Of a DNA stretch of 64,000 bases, positions 54,409 through 63,603 are shown piece by piece. The notes beneath the pieces are model-generated. The model ran no database searches. It was not told the origin of the DNA and saw nothing but the letters and a program-made list of their open reading frames with translations. This stretch comes from Myxococcota bacterium (GTDB lineage Bacteria; Myxococcota; XYA12-FULL-58-9; JALHOP01), in NCBI GenBank assembly GCA_022842935.1, contig JALHOP010000011.1:175462-239461 (forward strand). The letters run 5' to 3'. The position numbers and the translations under genes are program-made. Numbering within the stretch: the first letter of the stretch is position 1; each line of letters opens with the position of its first letter.

Positions 54409-55320
54409 TCAACCCAAAATGGTCCGCAACAGCATACTCGCAAGGGGTACCGTCGCGAGGGACACGATCATGCCCACGCCGAGGATCGCCGTGGCAAGCC
54501 TCCCCTCGAGGCCTTCTTGTTCGGCGAGGAGCACTGACGAGATCATGGGCGCCATCGCGCTCTGCAGGACCGCAATGTCGAGCACCGGCGCTGCGACCCC
54601 AAGCGCAAGGCCCAACCCGAGCACCACGACCGGCGCGACCACGAGCTTCCAGCCAAGCGTCAAAAGCAACGCCAACCACTCACCCCGAATCGCGGTGAGC
54701 TGGAGTTGCACGCCCACTGCGAACACAGCGAGAGGCGTGAGCGTGAGCCCGACCCGTTCGAGCGCGAGGTCGAGGGGCGCCGGCAAGCCCACCGTTGCGC
54801 CAGCGAGCAGCCCGAGCGCAAAGCCAATGAAGCCAGGAAAGGTGAGCGCGCGTCGCGCCACCGCGCGTGCGTCGACCCGCTTGCCCGTGTAAAGCGCCGT
54901 GACCACGAGGCCCAGGCTCGCAAACACCACGAAGCTCCCCGCCTGATCGACGACGACGGCATAGGGGAGGGCAGCGCGGCCGCGCAGCGCTTCGATGAGC
55001 GGATAGCCCATGAAGGCGGTGTTGCCGAGCCCCGCGACGATGATGAGGGCGCCGGTGCGCAGTGGCGACCACGCAAGCGCGCGACCAACCGCTGCGACCA
55101 ACATCCAGGCGCCCACGAACATGATCCACTGCGACGCGACGAGGAACGCAAGGCTCGGCTCGAGATGAAGACCCGCGCCGAGATGCATGGCGAGCGCGGG
55201 CAACGCGATGTTGATGGCAAACCACGTGATGCCACTCGCGAGCGCCGGCGGCGCTTTACCCGAGCGACCAATCACGACACCCGCGCCCATACAAAGGGCG
55301 AGCAGAAGAAAAGCGCTCAA
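54409..55320 (-). CDS. AEC family transporter (auxin efflux carrier type)
   Basis: A 303-residue membrane protein with ten hydrophobic helices. The N-terminal half starts with LALCMGAGVVIGRSGKAPP and contains GNTAFMGYPLIEALRG; the C-terminal half contains LGWKLVVAPVVVLGLGLAL and APMISSVLLAEQEGL, the usual signatures of AEC carriers, which export organic anions. Start is TTG at 55318-55320, seven bases after the SGNH hydrolase stop; an ATG at 55290 would cut helix 1. Substrate unknown. Confidence 0.9.
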   Translation of the reverse strand: MSAFLLLALCMGAGVVIGRSGKAPPALASGITWFAINIALPALAMHLGAGLHLEPSLAFLVASQWIMFVGAWMLVAAVGRALAWSPLRTGALIIVAGLGNTAFMGYPLIEALRGRAALPYAVVVDQAGSFVVFASLGLVVTALYTGKRVDARAVARRALTFPGFIGFALGLLAGATVGLPAPLDLALERVGLTLTPLAVFAVGVQLQLTAIRGEWLALLLTLGWKLVVAPVVVLGLGLALGVAAPVLDIAVLQSAMAPMISSVLLAEQEGLEGRLATAILGVGMIVSLATVPLASMLLRTILG

Positions 55321-55327
55321 GACGTCA

Positions 55328-56446
55328 TCACCACGCGGTCGCTTCGCTGATCGCTTCGATCAAGATGGCCGCCATCGCGGTGTTGGTGGCGACGTTCGGG
55401 TGGTAGTCGCAACCGGCACCCGACTCTTGCAAGGGTGGGAGCTCCACGTAGTGCACACGCGTGTCGCCTACGGCGCGTCGCGCATTCACGACGGATTGCA
55501 CACGCGTCAAGAACACACCGTTTTGCATGCCACCCGCCAAGCAGAAGATCTCGACACCTGGGTAGAGGTTTTCGAGCCGCTCGATGAAGTCGATGTACGT
55601 GGTCGTGAAGTCCTCACCGGGGTCGCCGTTCGCGAAGTCGTTGGTGCCGAGGTTGATGACGACGACGTCGGGGAGATAGCTCGCGAACGCCCATGCGGAC
55701 GTCGGGTCGTTGAACAGCGTGCGTCCGTAGAGCAGCGGCATGGTGGCGCTCTGGTCGAAGTTCAAGTCGCGGTACATGCCTTTGCCCGAAAAGGCGACGA
55801 CCGACAGCGCGGCGTTGAAGTGACGCGCCGTCTGGGCGGCGTACGTGTTGGCCGCGTTTTCGGTTTCCGCCGAGAAGTCGCAGAACGCGTTGTCGCCCTC
55901 GATGCCGTAACCGCAGGTGATCGAGTCACCGATCACTTCGATTCTCCGCTGGAACGGATACGGCGTTGCAACGAGCGCGCCGCTAGCGACGGTGAAGCCC
56001 AAAAACTCGGAGGGGTTCAGAAATGCCTCGGTGCGTCGCACGAGCTGCACGGTGTGCCGACCGCTTGCGAGTCCCGACGCGAGGCTCACGTCTTTCGCGC
56101 TCGCACCAGCGGTGCCCGGGGTGAAGTGAACGGTCGCGGTGCGCGCCCCGTCGATGAAGACCTCGAAGTAGTTGTCGGCGCCGTCGAGGCGGACGCTGAT
56201 GCCGGTGCCCTCGAAGGTCGCATAGACGCTGGTCGCCGACCAATCGGCGCGCACACGTGCGGGGTTACTCACATCGTGGCGTCCGATGAAGTGGACGCTC
56301 GCCTTGGGGAGCTCATCGGCGTCGCCACCTCCATCGCCATCGCTGTCACCAACGACATCGCGATCACCCGGACCCGGGTCCACGTTCTTCGATGAGCCGC
56401 AAGCGACGCAGAACACCGACGCGAGCACAAGCGCTTTCCACTTCAT
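55328..56446 (-). CDS. SGNH (GDSL) hydrolase lipoprotein, carbohydrate esterase 2 type
   Basis: A 372-residue lipoprotein (lipobox CVAC, Cys16) followed by an acidic Asp/Gly-rich linker. Residues about 45-150 are the small jelly-roll domain of CE2 esterases (DNYFEVFIDGARTATVHFTPG). The SGNH domain has IGDSITCGYG (catalytic Ser), block III LGTNDFANG and the final Asp-His pair in DYHPNVATNTAMA. CE2 enzymes deacetylate plant polysaccharides such as xylan or glucomannan. Start at ATG 56444-56446. Divergent from the SNF2 gene. Confidence 0.9.
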   Translation of the reverse strand: MKWKALVLASVFCVACGSSKNVDPGPGDRDVVGDSDGDGGGDADELPKASVHFIGRHDVSNPARVRADWSATSVYATFEGTGISVRLDGADNYFEVFIDGARTATVHFTPGTAGASAKDVSLASGLASGRHTVQLVRRTEAFLNPSEFLGFTVASGALVATPYPFQRRIEVIGDSITCGYGIEGDNAFCDFSAETENAANTYAAQTARHFNAALSVVAFSGKGMYRDLNFDQSATMPLLYGRTLFNDPTSAWAFASYLPDVVVINLGTNDFANGDPGEDFTTTYIDFIERLENLYPGVEIFCLAGGMQNGVFLTRVQSVVNARRAVGDTRVHYVELPPLQESGAGCDYHPNVATNTAMAAILIEAISEATAW

Positions 56447-56614
56447 GGCGCGTACGTGGCTGTTCACATTATCGAAGGTCAAGACTTCTCTCGCGATCCC
56501 GAGTTTCGTAATGACGATAGTCCAGTGAACACGCAGACGTCCCAGCGGGCTCACGTACAGTCCTCCACTGTCGTCGAAGTAGCTCCTACCTTGAGATTGA
56601 GCACCGAGCGCGTC

Positions 56615-58717
56615 ATGGCGAGTGACGGCGCGGAGCACATCGTCGCCATGGCGACGCTCAAGGGCGCTCTCGACGCCGAGGCCGAGGACCGTGCGCGTCG
56701 GTTACTCGAGGGCTTTGGTCTCGTCCCCATCGACTCCCTCGAAGACTTCGCGCGCCTATCGGGGAGCGCCGACTACATCGTCGACCTCGAGGGCGACATC
56801 GACGCGTTGTGCAGTTTCAGCGCGTTGGTCGTCCCCCGTCTGCGCAAGCTCGGCTGGAACGTCGACATCGACGACCGCTATCTGTGCCACACGGTCGGTG
56901 AAGACGCGCCCTGGTACGCCACAGCGGACGCCGACGGCCCCTCGTGGTTTCAGCTCGAGCTGGGCATCGAGCTCAACGGCCAGCGCGTCAACATCTTGCC
57001 GGTGCTGGTCGACCTCATCGAGCGCGACGGTGAGCGCCTGAGCCTCAAAGCTCTCGAGCGTCATCGCCACCGCTTCCTCGCCTTGCCCCTCGGAGGCACG
57101 CGCTATCTCGCGGTGCCGCCCGAGCGTGTCGCGCAGGTCGTGAAGGTGCTCTTCGAGCTCTACAACCGCGAGCCGCTCCTCGAAGGCAAGCTGCGCCTGC
57201 CGAAGGGCCGCATGCCGGTCATCGACCAGCTCGCGAGCATCGACGACGAGCTCTCGCTCGAGGGCGCAAGCCTTGCGACCCCGCTGCCACCGTTCGAGCC
57301 CCCGAAAGGTCTACGCGCGACACTCCGCCCGTATCAGTGCGAAGGCGTCGCCTGGCTCGAAGAGGCGTGTGAGCGCGGCAACGGCGTAATCCTCGCCGAC
57401 GACATGGGGCTCGGAAAGACGCTGCAGACCATCACGCACCTTCTCTTGCAGAAGGAGCGCGGCCGGCTCGACTTGCCCGTGCTCATCGTGTGCCCGACGA
57501 GCCTCGTCGGCAACTGGCAACGCGAGATCGCGCAGTTCGCTCCCAGCCTGCGCACGGCGCTCTGGCATGGAGCCAAGCGGGCGAAACAACGCCCCGAGCT
57601 CGCCATGGCCGACGTCATCATCACGAGCTACCCGCTGCTCGTACGCGACACCGAGACGTTCGGCTCCATCGCCTTCGCCGAGATGGTCCTCGACGAAGCG
57701 CAGGCCATCAAGAGCGCACGGAGCCTTGCGCACAAGGCGGTCAAGCAGGTCATCACGCGACACCGGGTGGCGCTCACTGGTACCCCGGTCGAAAACGGCC
57801 TCGATGAGCTGTGGGCGCTCTTCGACGTTTTGCAGCCGGGCTGGCTAGGGAGCGCCGAGACCTTCCGCAACACGTTTCAGTATCCCATCGAGAAGTTGCG
57901 CAGCGACACCGCTATGGCTGCGCTCCGCGAGCGCATCAGGCCGTTCATCTTGCGCCGTATGAAGAGCGAGGTCGCCAAAGACCTGCCACCCAAGACCGAG
58001 CTCGTGCGCACCGTCGAGCTCGAGGGCGCGCAGCGCGATCTCTACGAGAGCATTCGCATCGCCGCCCACGAGCAAGTCCGTAAGGCCGTCCGCGACCGCG
58101 GCGTCTCGGGTGCCGCCATCGACATCCTCGACGCGTTGCTCAAGCTGCGTCAGGTCTGCTGCGACCCGCGCCTCGTCAGCGTGCCGGCGGCGCGCGCCGT
58201 ACGCGAATCGGCCAAGCTCGAACTGTTGCACGCGATGCTCGACGAGGCACGCGCCAGTAAGCAGCGCGTCCTCGTGTTCTCGCAGTTCGCCACCATGCTC
58301 GAGCTCATCAGCAAAGACTTGAAGCGCCGCGAGACCCCACACGCCATTCTCACTGGTGCGACCGTCGATCGTCAGTCGCTCGTCGAGCAGTTTCAGCGTG
58401 GTGAGCACGACGTGTTCCTCATCAGCCTGAAGGCTGGCGGCACGGGCCTGACGCTCACCGCCGCCGAGACGGTCATCCACTACGACCCGTGGTGGAACCC
58501 TGCGGTCCAGTCCCAAGCCACCGACCGCGCTTACCGCATCGGCCAGACCAAGCCAGTCTTCGCCTTCAACCTGGTGGTCGCCGGCAGCGTCGAGGAGCGC
58601 ATCCTCGGCTTGCAGCGCAAGAAGAGGGAGCTTGCCGACGGCGTACTTTCCGGCAGCGCTTTGCGCTCACTTTCGGCCAACGAGGTCGAATCTTTGTTCG
58701 ACCCCCTCGACGCGTGA
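56615..58717 (+). CDS. SNF2-family DEAD/DEAH helicase
   Basis: A protein of about 700 residues with the two RecA lobes of the bacterial SNF2 group: motif I DDMGLGKTLQ, motif II DEAQ, GTPVENGLDELW, and in the second lobe ALLKLRQVCCDP, SLKAGGTGLTLT and the SNF2 motif VI QATDRAYRIGQ. About 200 residues of a uncharacterised SNF2-associated region precede the ATPase. Role is probably DNA translocation or chromosome transactions. I use the ATG at 56615; the open frame runs back to a GTG at 56456, but that stretch is AT-richer and looks like the divergent promoter region. Typical family members are longer, so an N-terminal deletion is possible. Confidence 0.9.
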   Translation: MASDGAEHIVAMATLKGALDAEAEDRARRLLEGFGLVPIDSLEDFARLSGSADYIVDLEGDIDALCSFSALVVPRLRKLGWNVDIDDRYLCHTVGEDAPWYATADADGPSWFQLELGIELNGQRVNILPVLVDLIERDGERLSLKALERHRHRFLALPLGGTRYLAVPPERVAQVVKVLFELYNREPLLEGKLRLPKGRMPVIDQLASIDDELSLEGASLATPLPPFEPPKGLRATLRPYQCEGVAWLEEACERGNGVILADDMGLGKTLQTITHLLLQKERGRLDLPVLIVCPTSLVGNWQREIAQFAPSLRTALWHGAKRAKQRPELAMADVIITSYPLLVRDTETFGSIAFAEMVLDEAQAIKSARSLAHKAVKQVITRHRVALTGTPVENGLDELWALFDVLQPGWLGSAETFRNTFQYPIEKLRSDTAMAALRERIRPFILRRMKSEVAKDLPPKTELVRTVELEGAQRDLYESIRIAAHEQVRKAVRDRGVSGAAIDILDALLKLRQVCCDPRLVSVPAARAVRESAKLELLHAMLDEARASKQRVLVFSQFATMLELISKDLKRRETPHAILTGATVDRQSLVEQFQRGEHDVFLISLKAGGTGLTLTAAETVIHYDPWWNPAVQSQATDRAYRIGQTKPVFAFNLVVAGSVEERILGLQRKKRELADGVLSGSALRSLSANEVESLFDPLDA

Positions 58718-58731
58718 CTTGTCCCCGCCGA

Positions 58732-58757
58732 GTGGGTCGCATAAAAAACCGACCCAC
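58732..58757 (+). terminator. Hairpin between SNF2 and cyclophilin genes
   Basis: A perfect 8-bp stem (58732-58739 with 58750-58757) encloses an A-rich 10-base loop, 15 bases after the SNF2 stop and 28 bases before the cyclophilin ATG. There is no T-tract. It may act as a terminator with Rho, or as a leader element for the cyclophilin gene. Confidence 0.4.
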
Positions 58758-58784
58758 GACGTCCAACCCATGGGGAAATCACGC

Positions 58785-59420
58785 ATGTCGTTCGTTCGCG
58801 CTTTCGCTGCCCTCGCCGCCTTCGTTCTCTTGCCCGTCGCCGCGCATGCGGCCGAACCCGCCAAGGCGCAGGCTGCCGCCAAGACGACCGATGTCGTCTT
58901 CGAGACGTCGTCGGGCAACTTCACCATCCGCGTGAACGCCGAGAAGGCGCCGGTCTCGGCCGAGAACTTTCTCAAGTACGTCGACGAGGGCTTCTACAAT
59001 GGCCTCGTCTTTCACCGCGTCATCAACGGCTTCATGGTGCAGGGCGGCGGCTTCACCCCCGACATGAAGCAGAAAGCGCCCACGCGCGGCGCCATCAAGA
59101 ACGAGGCGGACAACGGCCTGAAGAACCTGCGCGGCACCGTCGCCATGGCCCGCACCAGCGAGGTGAACAGCGCGACGTCGCAGTTCTTCGTGAACGTGGT
59201 CGACAACGCGCGCCTCGACTTCACCAGTGCCGACGCGCGCGGCTACGGCTACGCGGTGTTCGGTGAGGTGATCGCCGGCATGGACACGGTCGACAAGATC
59301 AAAGCGGTGCAGACCTGCCCAGGCAACGCGCCGCAGTGCGCGACCATGCAGCTGCCGGCCGGTATGCGCGACGTCCCGGCGCAGCCCGTCGTCATCACCA
59401 AAGCCTATCGCAAGAAGTAG
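58785..59420 (+). CDS. Periplasmic peptidyl-prolyl cis-trans isomerase (cyclophilin)
   Basis: A 211-residue exported cyclophilin, with signal peptide MSFVRAFAALAAFVLLPVAAHA. The cyclophilin core follows: TSSGNFTIRVNAEKAPVSAENFL, the catalytic Arg in GLVFHRVINGFMVQGGGF, VAMARTSEVNSATSQFFVNVVDN and YAVFGEVIAGMDTVDKI. It assists folding of proteins in the periplasm. The ATG at 58785 has GGGGAAA upstream. It is followed six bases later by the DUF1015 gene, probably the same operon. Confidence 0.95.
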   Translation: MSFVRAFAALAAFVLLPVAAHAAEPAKAQAAAKTTDVVFETSSGNFTIRVNAEKAPVSAENFLKYVDEGFYNGLVFHRVINGFMVQGGGFTPDMKQKAPTRGAIKNEADNGLKNLRGTVAMARTSEVNSATSQFFVNVVDNARLDFTSADARGYGYAVFGEVIAGMDTVDKIKAVQTCPGNAPQCATMQLPAGMRDVPAQPVVITKAYRKK

Positions 59421-59426
59421 TCAGCG

Positions 59427-60632
59427 ATGGCGACCATCACTCCGTTGCGTGCCTTCCGACCGCGGCCCGATCTCGCGGCCGCGGTCGCCTCGGTCCCCTA
59501 TGACGTGGTCGATCGCGACGAGGCGCTAGCTCTGGCCGGCGATGCGCGCTCGTTCTTGCACGTCACCAAGCCCGAGATCGACCTGCCGGCCGACACCGAC
59601 CACTACGCCGACGTGGTCTACACGACGGGTCTTACGAACCTCGAGAAGCTCATCGCGCAGGGCGTGCTCGTCCGCGACAGCAAACCGTCGTTCTACGTGT
59701 ACGCGCTCACCATGGGCAGCCACACGCAGACGGGCCTCGTCTTTGGTGCGTCGGTCGCCGAATACGAGCGCAACTTCGTGCGCAAACACGAGTTCACCCG
59801 CCCCGACAAAGAAAACGATCGCGTCCGCCACATCGAGACGACGCGCGCGCAGACCGGCAAGGTCTTCTTGGTGCATCCCAAGAACGACACGGTCGCCCGC
59901 GAGATCGCCAAAGCCCGCGCTCACGCTCCGCACACGTCGTTCAAAGCCCCCGACGGCGTGACCCACGCCCTCTGGACCATCGACGACCCGCAAGCCATCG
60001 CGACGCTACAAAGGGCCTTCGACGCCATCGGCCCCATCTACATCGCCGACGGCCACCACCGCAGCGCCGCCGCCGCCCGCGTCGCCCAAGCCCATCGCGC
60101 CAAGGGCACCGCTTCAGCGGACACCGAGATGTTCCTCGCTGTCTCCTTCCCAGCCGACGAAGTACGCATCATGCCGTACAACCGCGTGGTCAAGGACTTG
60201 AACGGCCTCGCCCCCGACGCCTTCATGAAGAAGGTCGCCGAGCGCTTCACGGTGCGCGAAGGTAAGCCGCCAAGCCGCCCACACCTGTTCGGTATGTACC
60301 TGCAGGGCCGCTGGCACACGCTCGAAGCGACCCAAGTGCCCACCGACCCAGTCGGCCGCCTAGACGTGAGCATCCTGCAAGACCGCCTCCTCGCCCCCAT
60401 CCTCGGCATCACCGACCCCCGCCGCGACACCCGCATCGCCTTCGTCGGCGGCATCCGCGGCGACCAAGAGCTTGTGAAGCGCGTCGACGCAGGCGAGGCG
60501 GTGGCGTTCAGCTTGCACCCGACGTCAATCGACGATCTCTTCGCGATCGCGGACAGCGAAAATGTTATGCCGCCGAAGAGTACGTGGTTCGAGCCCAAGC
60601 TGCGGGATGGGTTGGTGTTGCATCGGTTCTAG
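59427..60632 (+). CDS. DUF1015 family protein
   Basis: A 401-residue protein of the DUF1015 family, all visible blocks present: PFRAFRPRPDLAAAVASVPYDVV-like start, RSFLHVTKPEIDLP, FTRPDKENDRVRHIETTRAQTG, YIADGHHRSAAAAR near residue 210 and a C-terminal VAFSLHPTSIDDLFAIADSENVMPPKSTWFEPKL. Some archaeal DUF1015 members are free serine kinases; whether this one is cannot be told. Immediately downstream of the cyclophilin gene. Confidence 0.93.
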   Translation: MATITPLRAFRPRPDLAAAVASVPYDVVDRDEALALAGDARSFLHVTKPEIDLPADTDHYADVVYTTGLTNLEKLIAQGVLVRDSKPSFYVYALTMGSHTQTGLVFGASVAEYERNFVRKHEFTRPDKENDRVRHIETTRAQTGKVFLVHPKNDTVAREIAKARAHAPHTSFKAPDGVTHALWTIDDPQAIATLQRAFDAIGPIYIADGHHRSAAAARVAQAHRAKGTASADTEMFLAVSFPADEVRIMPYNRVVKDLNGLAPDAFMKKVAERFTVREGKPPSRPHLFGMYLQGRWHTLEATQVPTDPVGRLDVSILQDRLLAPILGITDPRRDTRIAFVGGIRGDQELVKRVDAGEAVAFSLHPTSIDDLFAIADSENVMPPKSTWFEPKLRDGLVLHRF

Positions 60633-60674
60633 ATGAGCCGCAGCTCAGCGCATTCGCGAAGTCCCTCCCCGTGG

Positions 60675-60697
60675 CCGATTTGAATTGGTCGGTTTTT
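60675..60697 (+). terminator. Intrinsic terminator after the DUF1015 gene
   Basis: A 6-bp stem (60675-60680 with 60687-60692, two G-U pairs) with a 6-base loop is followed directly by five T residues (60693-60697). It lies 43 bases after the DUF1015 stop and would end the cyclophilin-DUF1015 operon. Confidence 0.55.
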
Positions 60698-60909
60698 GTG
60701 TCGCGCGGCTGCGGAAAACGCGCTGGGGGCGACTGTGGATGCTGGTGTCGCGTTAAACGGAGAAGTCCGTTATGAGCGGCGCGACGCCAATAAAGACATT
60801 GGGCGCGGAGCACCGCCCGTTGCCGCGCCGCTATAGTCTAGCTGCGAGCGTCGTCCCCCAAGCCGACCGGGTCAGCGAGAACCGTGACCGCGCCCGCGAG
60901 GTAGAGATG

Positions 60910-61272
60910 TTACTTCTTCTTGCGAACTCGACGTGCCGCTGTCCGTCGGGCTGGTGTTTTAGCTGCCGCACTCGGCGCGACGGCGGCTTCACGTACGCAG
61001 TGCGGACAAAAGAGTTCCGAGAAGTCGTCGACGTCGATATTCTCCTCTGGGAAAACGCACGTTACGCTGCCGTGCGCTTTGCACGTTACAGTGGCGAAGG
61101 CGCCAGAGCGAACAGCCTGAAGGTTCTCGCTCCAGCCGCACCAGGCGCACTGCTGCACATCTGGAGCATCGCGTGTCGCGAAGATCTGCTGCCAATTGCA
61201 CTCGGGGCAGGTGAGTTGCCAAGCCGGGTAAGCGGTCACTGGTGACGGGCCGCGAGATTCTCGCTTGGGCAT
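60910..61272 (-). CDS. Zinc-ribbon protein with basic C-terminus
   Basis: A 120-residue protein. It has four zinc-binding pairs: CPEC (near residue 21), CAWC (near 42), CKAH/CVF (near 62-70) and CPHC (near 84), the pattern of one or two zinc ribbons. The C-terminus is Arg/Lys-rich (ARRTAARRVRKKK), which suggests nucleic-acid binding. No named family. The start ATG at 61270-61272 is chosen because upstream residues in the longer frame (to 61494) are encoded by repeated, non-coding-like DNA. A 6-bp palindrome (61275-61291) sits directly upstream of the start codon. Confidence 0.7.
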   Translation of the reverse strand: MPKRESRGPSPVTAYPAWQLTCPECNWQQIFATRDAPDVQQCAWCGWSENLQAVRSGAFATVTCKAHGSVTCVFPEENIDVDDFSELFCPHCVREAAVAPSAAAKTPARRTAARRVRKKK

Positions 61273-61642
61273 GCGTTGACGGTAGGTCAACACGCGAGTT
61301 CTCTTCAAGCATCGGGGTCTATAACAGGTCTGTTGTCGTTCGCGCGACGCCCCGCGTATCGCGCCCAATCCAAGATGACCGCAACGCCTTGCGTCGATGC
61401 GCCGCGAGGTCGCCGGCTTCACTCGCGAAGTTCTCGCTCGTTGCCAACCACACCGACATAGCGCACAACTCTGCACCAGGCCGGCGACGGGCATCTTTTC
61501 ACAGCGATCTGTTCGTCAACCTGTGCTCTTGCTTGCTGACGCCATGGCAGCTGGCGCCAGGCACCGCTGCTTAGGCTGCCAGCGATAAATCCGCGAATAT
61601 CGTGCTGAAGATTAGGCGCGTATTTCGCGGAAGGTTGTCTTC
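61273..61642. other. 370-bp intergenic region with repeat copies
   Basis: No convincing gene. It contains a palindrome GTTGAC-5-GTCAAC (61275-61291), a 26-bp segment (61358-61383) repeated with two changes at 62199-62224, and a 60-bp segment (61439-61498) that is about 85% identical to 63604-63664. The remainder looks non-coding; the last part holds the ribosome site (GGAAGG) for the gene at 61643. Confidence 0.6.
61439..61498. repeat. Dispersed repeat, copy A
   Basis: Sixty bases aligned with 63604-63664 at about 85% identity with three small gaps, counted by hand. Weaker similarity extends about 40 bp to the left. On the minus strand both copies open with a short frame starting ATG-[G/C]CC-GTC-GCC-GGC (MxVAGL), but only copy A stays open. 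Confidence 0.65.
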
Positions 61643-62152
61643 ATGGCGTCAGCGGAACTTCAGAATCTTCGTTCAGCGCGGTGGTTCCCTGAGCCCGAGT
61701 CGTCGCTCCATGAAACGGGGCACCGCTCTTTTTGCGAGAAGCCCACTGCAATGATTGCAGGAGAGGGCCCAGCGATTCGAAGCGGGATGGCCGACTTCTG
61801 CGCTGCAGTCGCGACCGGTTCCGCAGAGCCATATGTTGGCCTCGATTGCGCGCGGAGCGTCTCGAATGATTTTCGGGTACGCGGCTCGGTCTACGGCGGG
61901 TTTACTTGGCGCGTGACCGAAGAAGTTGCGCGCCACGTCGGCGACATCAACAGAGCGCGCCAACTCATGGTTGGGGTTGTAGCGACGACGGTCTCGCTCC
62001 TGCCTGTCGTCGCGCCGACAGCTGAGGACTTTGTTGATGCCTTTGGGCGGGCCACTCGGCACGTGCTGTCTAGGAACTTGGCCCCGTCCGCCGTCGAGTC
62101 GGTGGTTGCCGCTGCCAGGCTTGAAGGTTTGCGTCGCGGCTTGATTCGCTAG
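61643..62152 (+). CDS. Orphan hypothetical protein, 169 residues
   Basis: A soluble protein (MASAELQNLRSARWFPEPESSLHETGHRSFCEKPTAM...) with a C-terminal helical region (FVDAFGRATRHVLSRNLAPSAVESVVAAARLEGLRRGLIR). No family recognised. The start ATG has GGAAGG eight bases upstream, which supports translation. The opposite strand is also open (61673-62209) but has no start signal of similar quality. Located in the repeat-containing accessory stretch. Confidence 0.55.
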   Translation: MASAELQNLRSARWFPEPESSLHETGHRSFCEKPTAMIAGEGPAIRSGMADFCAAVATGSAEPYVGLDCARSVSNDFRVRGSVYGGFTWRVTEEVARHVGDINRARQLMVGVVATTVSLLPVVAPTAEDFVDAFGRATRHVLSRNLAPSAVESVVAAARLEGLRRGLIR

Positions 62153-62482
62153 AAGCGGCCTGAACCTTCGAGCGTTCGTTGGATTCAGCGCTGCCGAGAT
62201 CGCGCCCAATCCACGATGTCCGCAGGGCTCGCTGCTGGCGCACTTCGAGCTGCTCGAGCGGATGCATCATCACGACGTCGGCACTGGGCGAGACGATGCG
62301 CTCGGCGCTCCACTGTGCAGCGTCGAGACGACCGGCGCGCATGAACAGACGGCGAAGCGAACCGACCTCGGTCGCGCGATAGTCCGACCCGTGCGCTGGC
62401 ACATGTGCTCCCTCATCTTGCGTCGGCAGGATCGATTATGGCCTACGTGTGGCCTCGAACTTTTCGTTCAGGGGTCCTCCAG
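62153..62482. other. 330-bp intergenic region
   Basis: Contains the second copy of a 26-bp segment (62199-62224) also present at 61358-61383. Otherwise I see no gene, hairpin or promoter that I would defend. A minus-strand frame (62070-62402) is open but overlaps the 169-residue gene and shows no family pattern. Confidence 0.5.
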
Positions 62483-63499
62483 GTGAAGAAGCTCGTCGTC
62501 CTGATGCTGTTGTGTTTTCCGCTGAACGCCATGGCGCAAGCGGCAACCAAAAAGCTGGTCACCATCGACGGCGGCGGTGTGTTCCGCGCCTGGCTCGGCT
62601 GCGTCTACGCTTACACGAGCCAGGGGATACCGGTCCGCATGGCGGTCGAGGAGTGCGTGCTCACGGACGAGCTCTCGATTCCGGAGAGCGACGTCGACGT
62701 CAGCGGGATCCTCGGTGAGGGCGCGTCCGTTCCGACAGGGGTGTGCGCGGCGTCAAGCGTCGATCCGACCCTTGCCAAAGAAGACGGCGGCATTCCCAAG
62801 GCCTACGAGGACCTCGCGAACAGCCTGGGTCTCGCGAACGAGTTGCAAGCCGCGTGCGCCAAGGGCAACGCGAGCGCCTGCCTCGCTGGAGAGATGGAGA
62901 AAAACGAGCAGGCTCGCGTAGTCAACGAGGCGAAGAAGAACGAGGCCGCCAAAGGCGGCGGCAAGGACGGCGGTACGCGGCGCCTCGCGGGCGACCAACT
63001 CGGCGCCTGTGAGGCAGCGACGACCACGATCGCTGAGTGCAACCGCGACGGCTGGAAAACCGAGCCGTGTCAGATGTTACTCGGCAAGCTCCAGGGCTGC
63101 GCCGACCCCTTGATCGCGCGCACCAACCCAGACGAGCCCGACGCCTGCGGCATGGAAGAGGTCGACCCGGAGACCATCAAACGGGTGACCTTTTTGGTGT
63201 GCGCCAAGGACAAGAGGCCGCTCGGTCCCGACACAAACCCCTGCGAGCCCATGGGCGCGTCCGGTATCGCGCACGTATATCGCTTGCCTGGCAAAGAAGA
63301 GAACCCGTTGTGCAGCGATCCGCAGGCGCTCGTGCTGCCGGAGGATTGCATCCACACCATCGAGGTGATCGATGTCGGCACCGACTGGGAGGAAGAGCTG
63401 CGGGAGTTCCAGGCGGTGTTCGGCGGCCCTGTCACGGTCTTTCCCGGTCACGGCGGCAATCCCGAACCGCCCGCTGGCTGCGAGGTCTGCGCGCCATAG
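62483..63499 (+). CDS. Secreted Cys-rich orphan protein
   Basis: A 338-residue exported protein if it starts at the GTG at 62483, which gives the signal VKKLVVLMLLCFPLNAMAQA. An in-frame ATG at 62438 would put 15 residues before the signal. The mature part has 18 or so cysteines, a Lys/Glu/Gly linker (VNEAKKNEAAKGGGKDGG) between two Cys-rich halves, and ends in GCEVCAP. No family recognised. The organisation resembles other orphan surface proteins of this genome type. No catalytic motif. Confidence 0.7.
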   Translation: MKKLVVLMLLCFPLNAMAQAATKKLVTIDGGGVFRAWLGCVYAYTSQGIPVRMAVEECVLTDELSIPESDVDVSGILGEGASVPTGVCAASSVDPTLAKEDGGIPKAYEDLANSLGLANELQAACAKGNASACLAGEMEKNEQARVVNEAKKNEAAKGGGKDGGTRRLAGDQLGACEAATTTIAECNRDGWKTEPCQMLLGKLQGCADPLIARTNPDEPDACGMEEVDPETIKRVTFLVCAKDKRPLGPDTNPCEPMGASGIAHVYRLPGKEENPLCSDPQALVLPEDCIHTIEVIDVGTDWEEELREFQAVFGGPVTVFPGHGGNPEPPAGCEVCAP

Positions 63500-63603
63500 T
63501 GTAGTCGTTAGAAGCAACAAAGGCCGCGGCATCCCACGGAGTTCGGCACTGGTCGCGGCGGCACTCTGCGGCGAGTCGCCGACTGCGCTGCGCAGCTCTA
63601 TCG

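Noticed and set aside
61673..62209. Minus-strand frame of 178 residues opposite the 169-residue orphan
   Set aside because: The plus-strand gene has a good ribosome site and ends before the repeat; this frame has neither. The choice is not certain.
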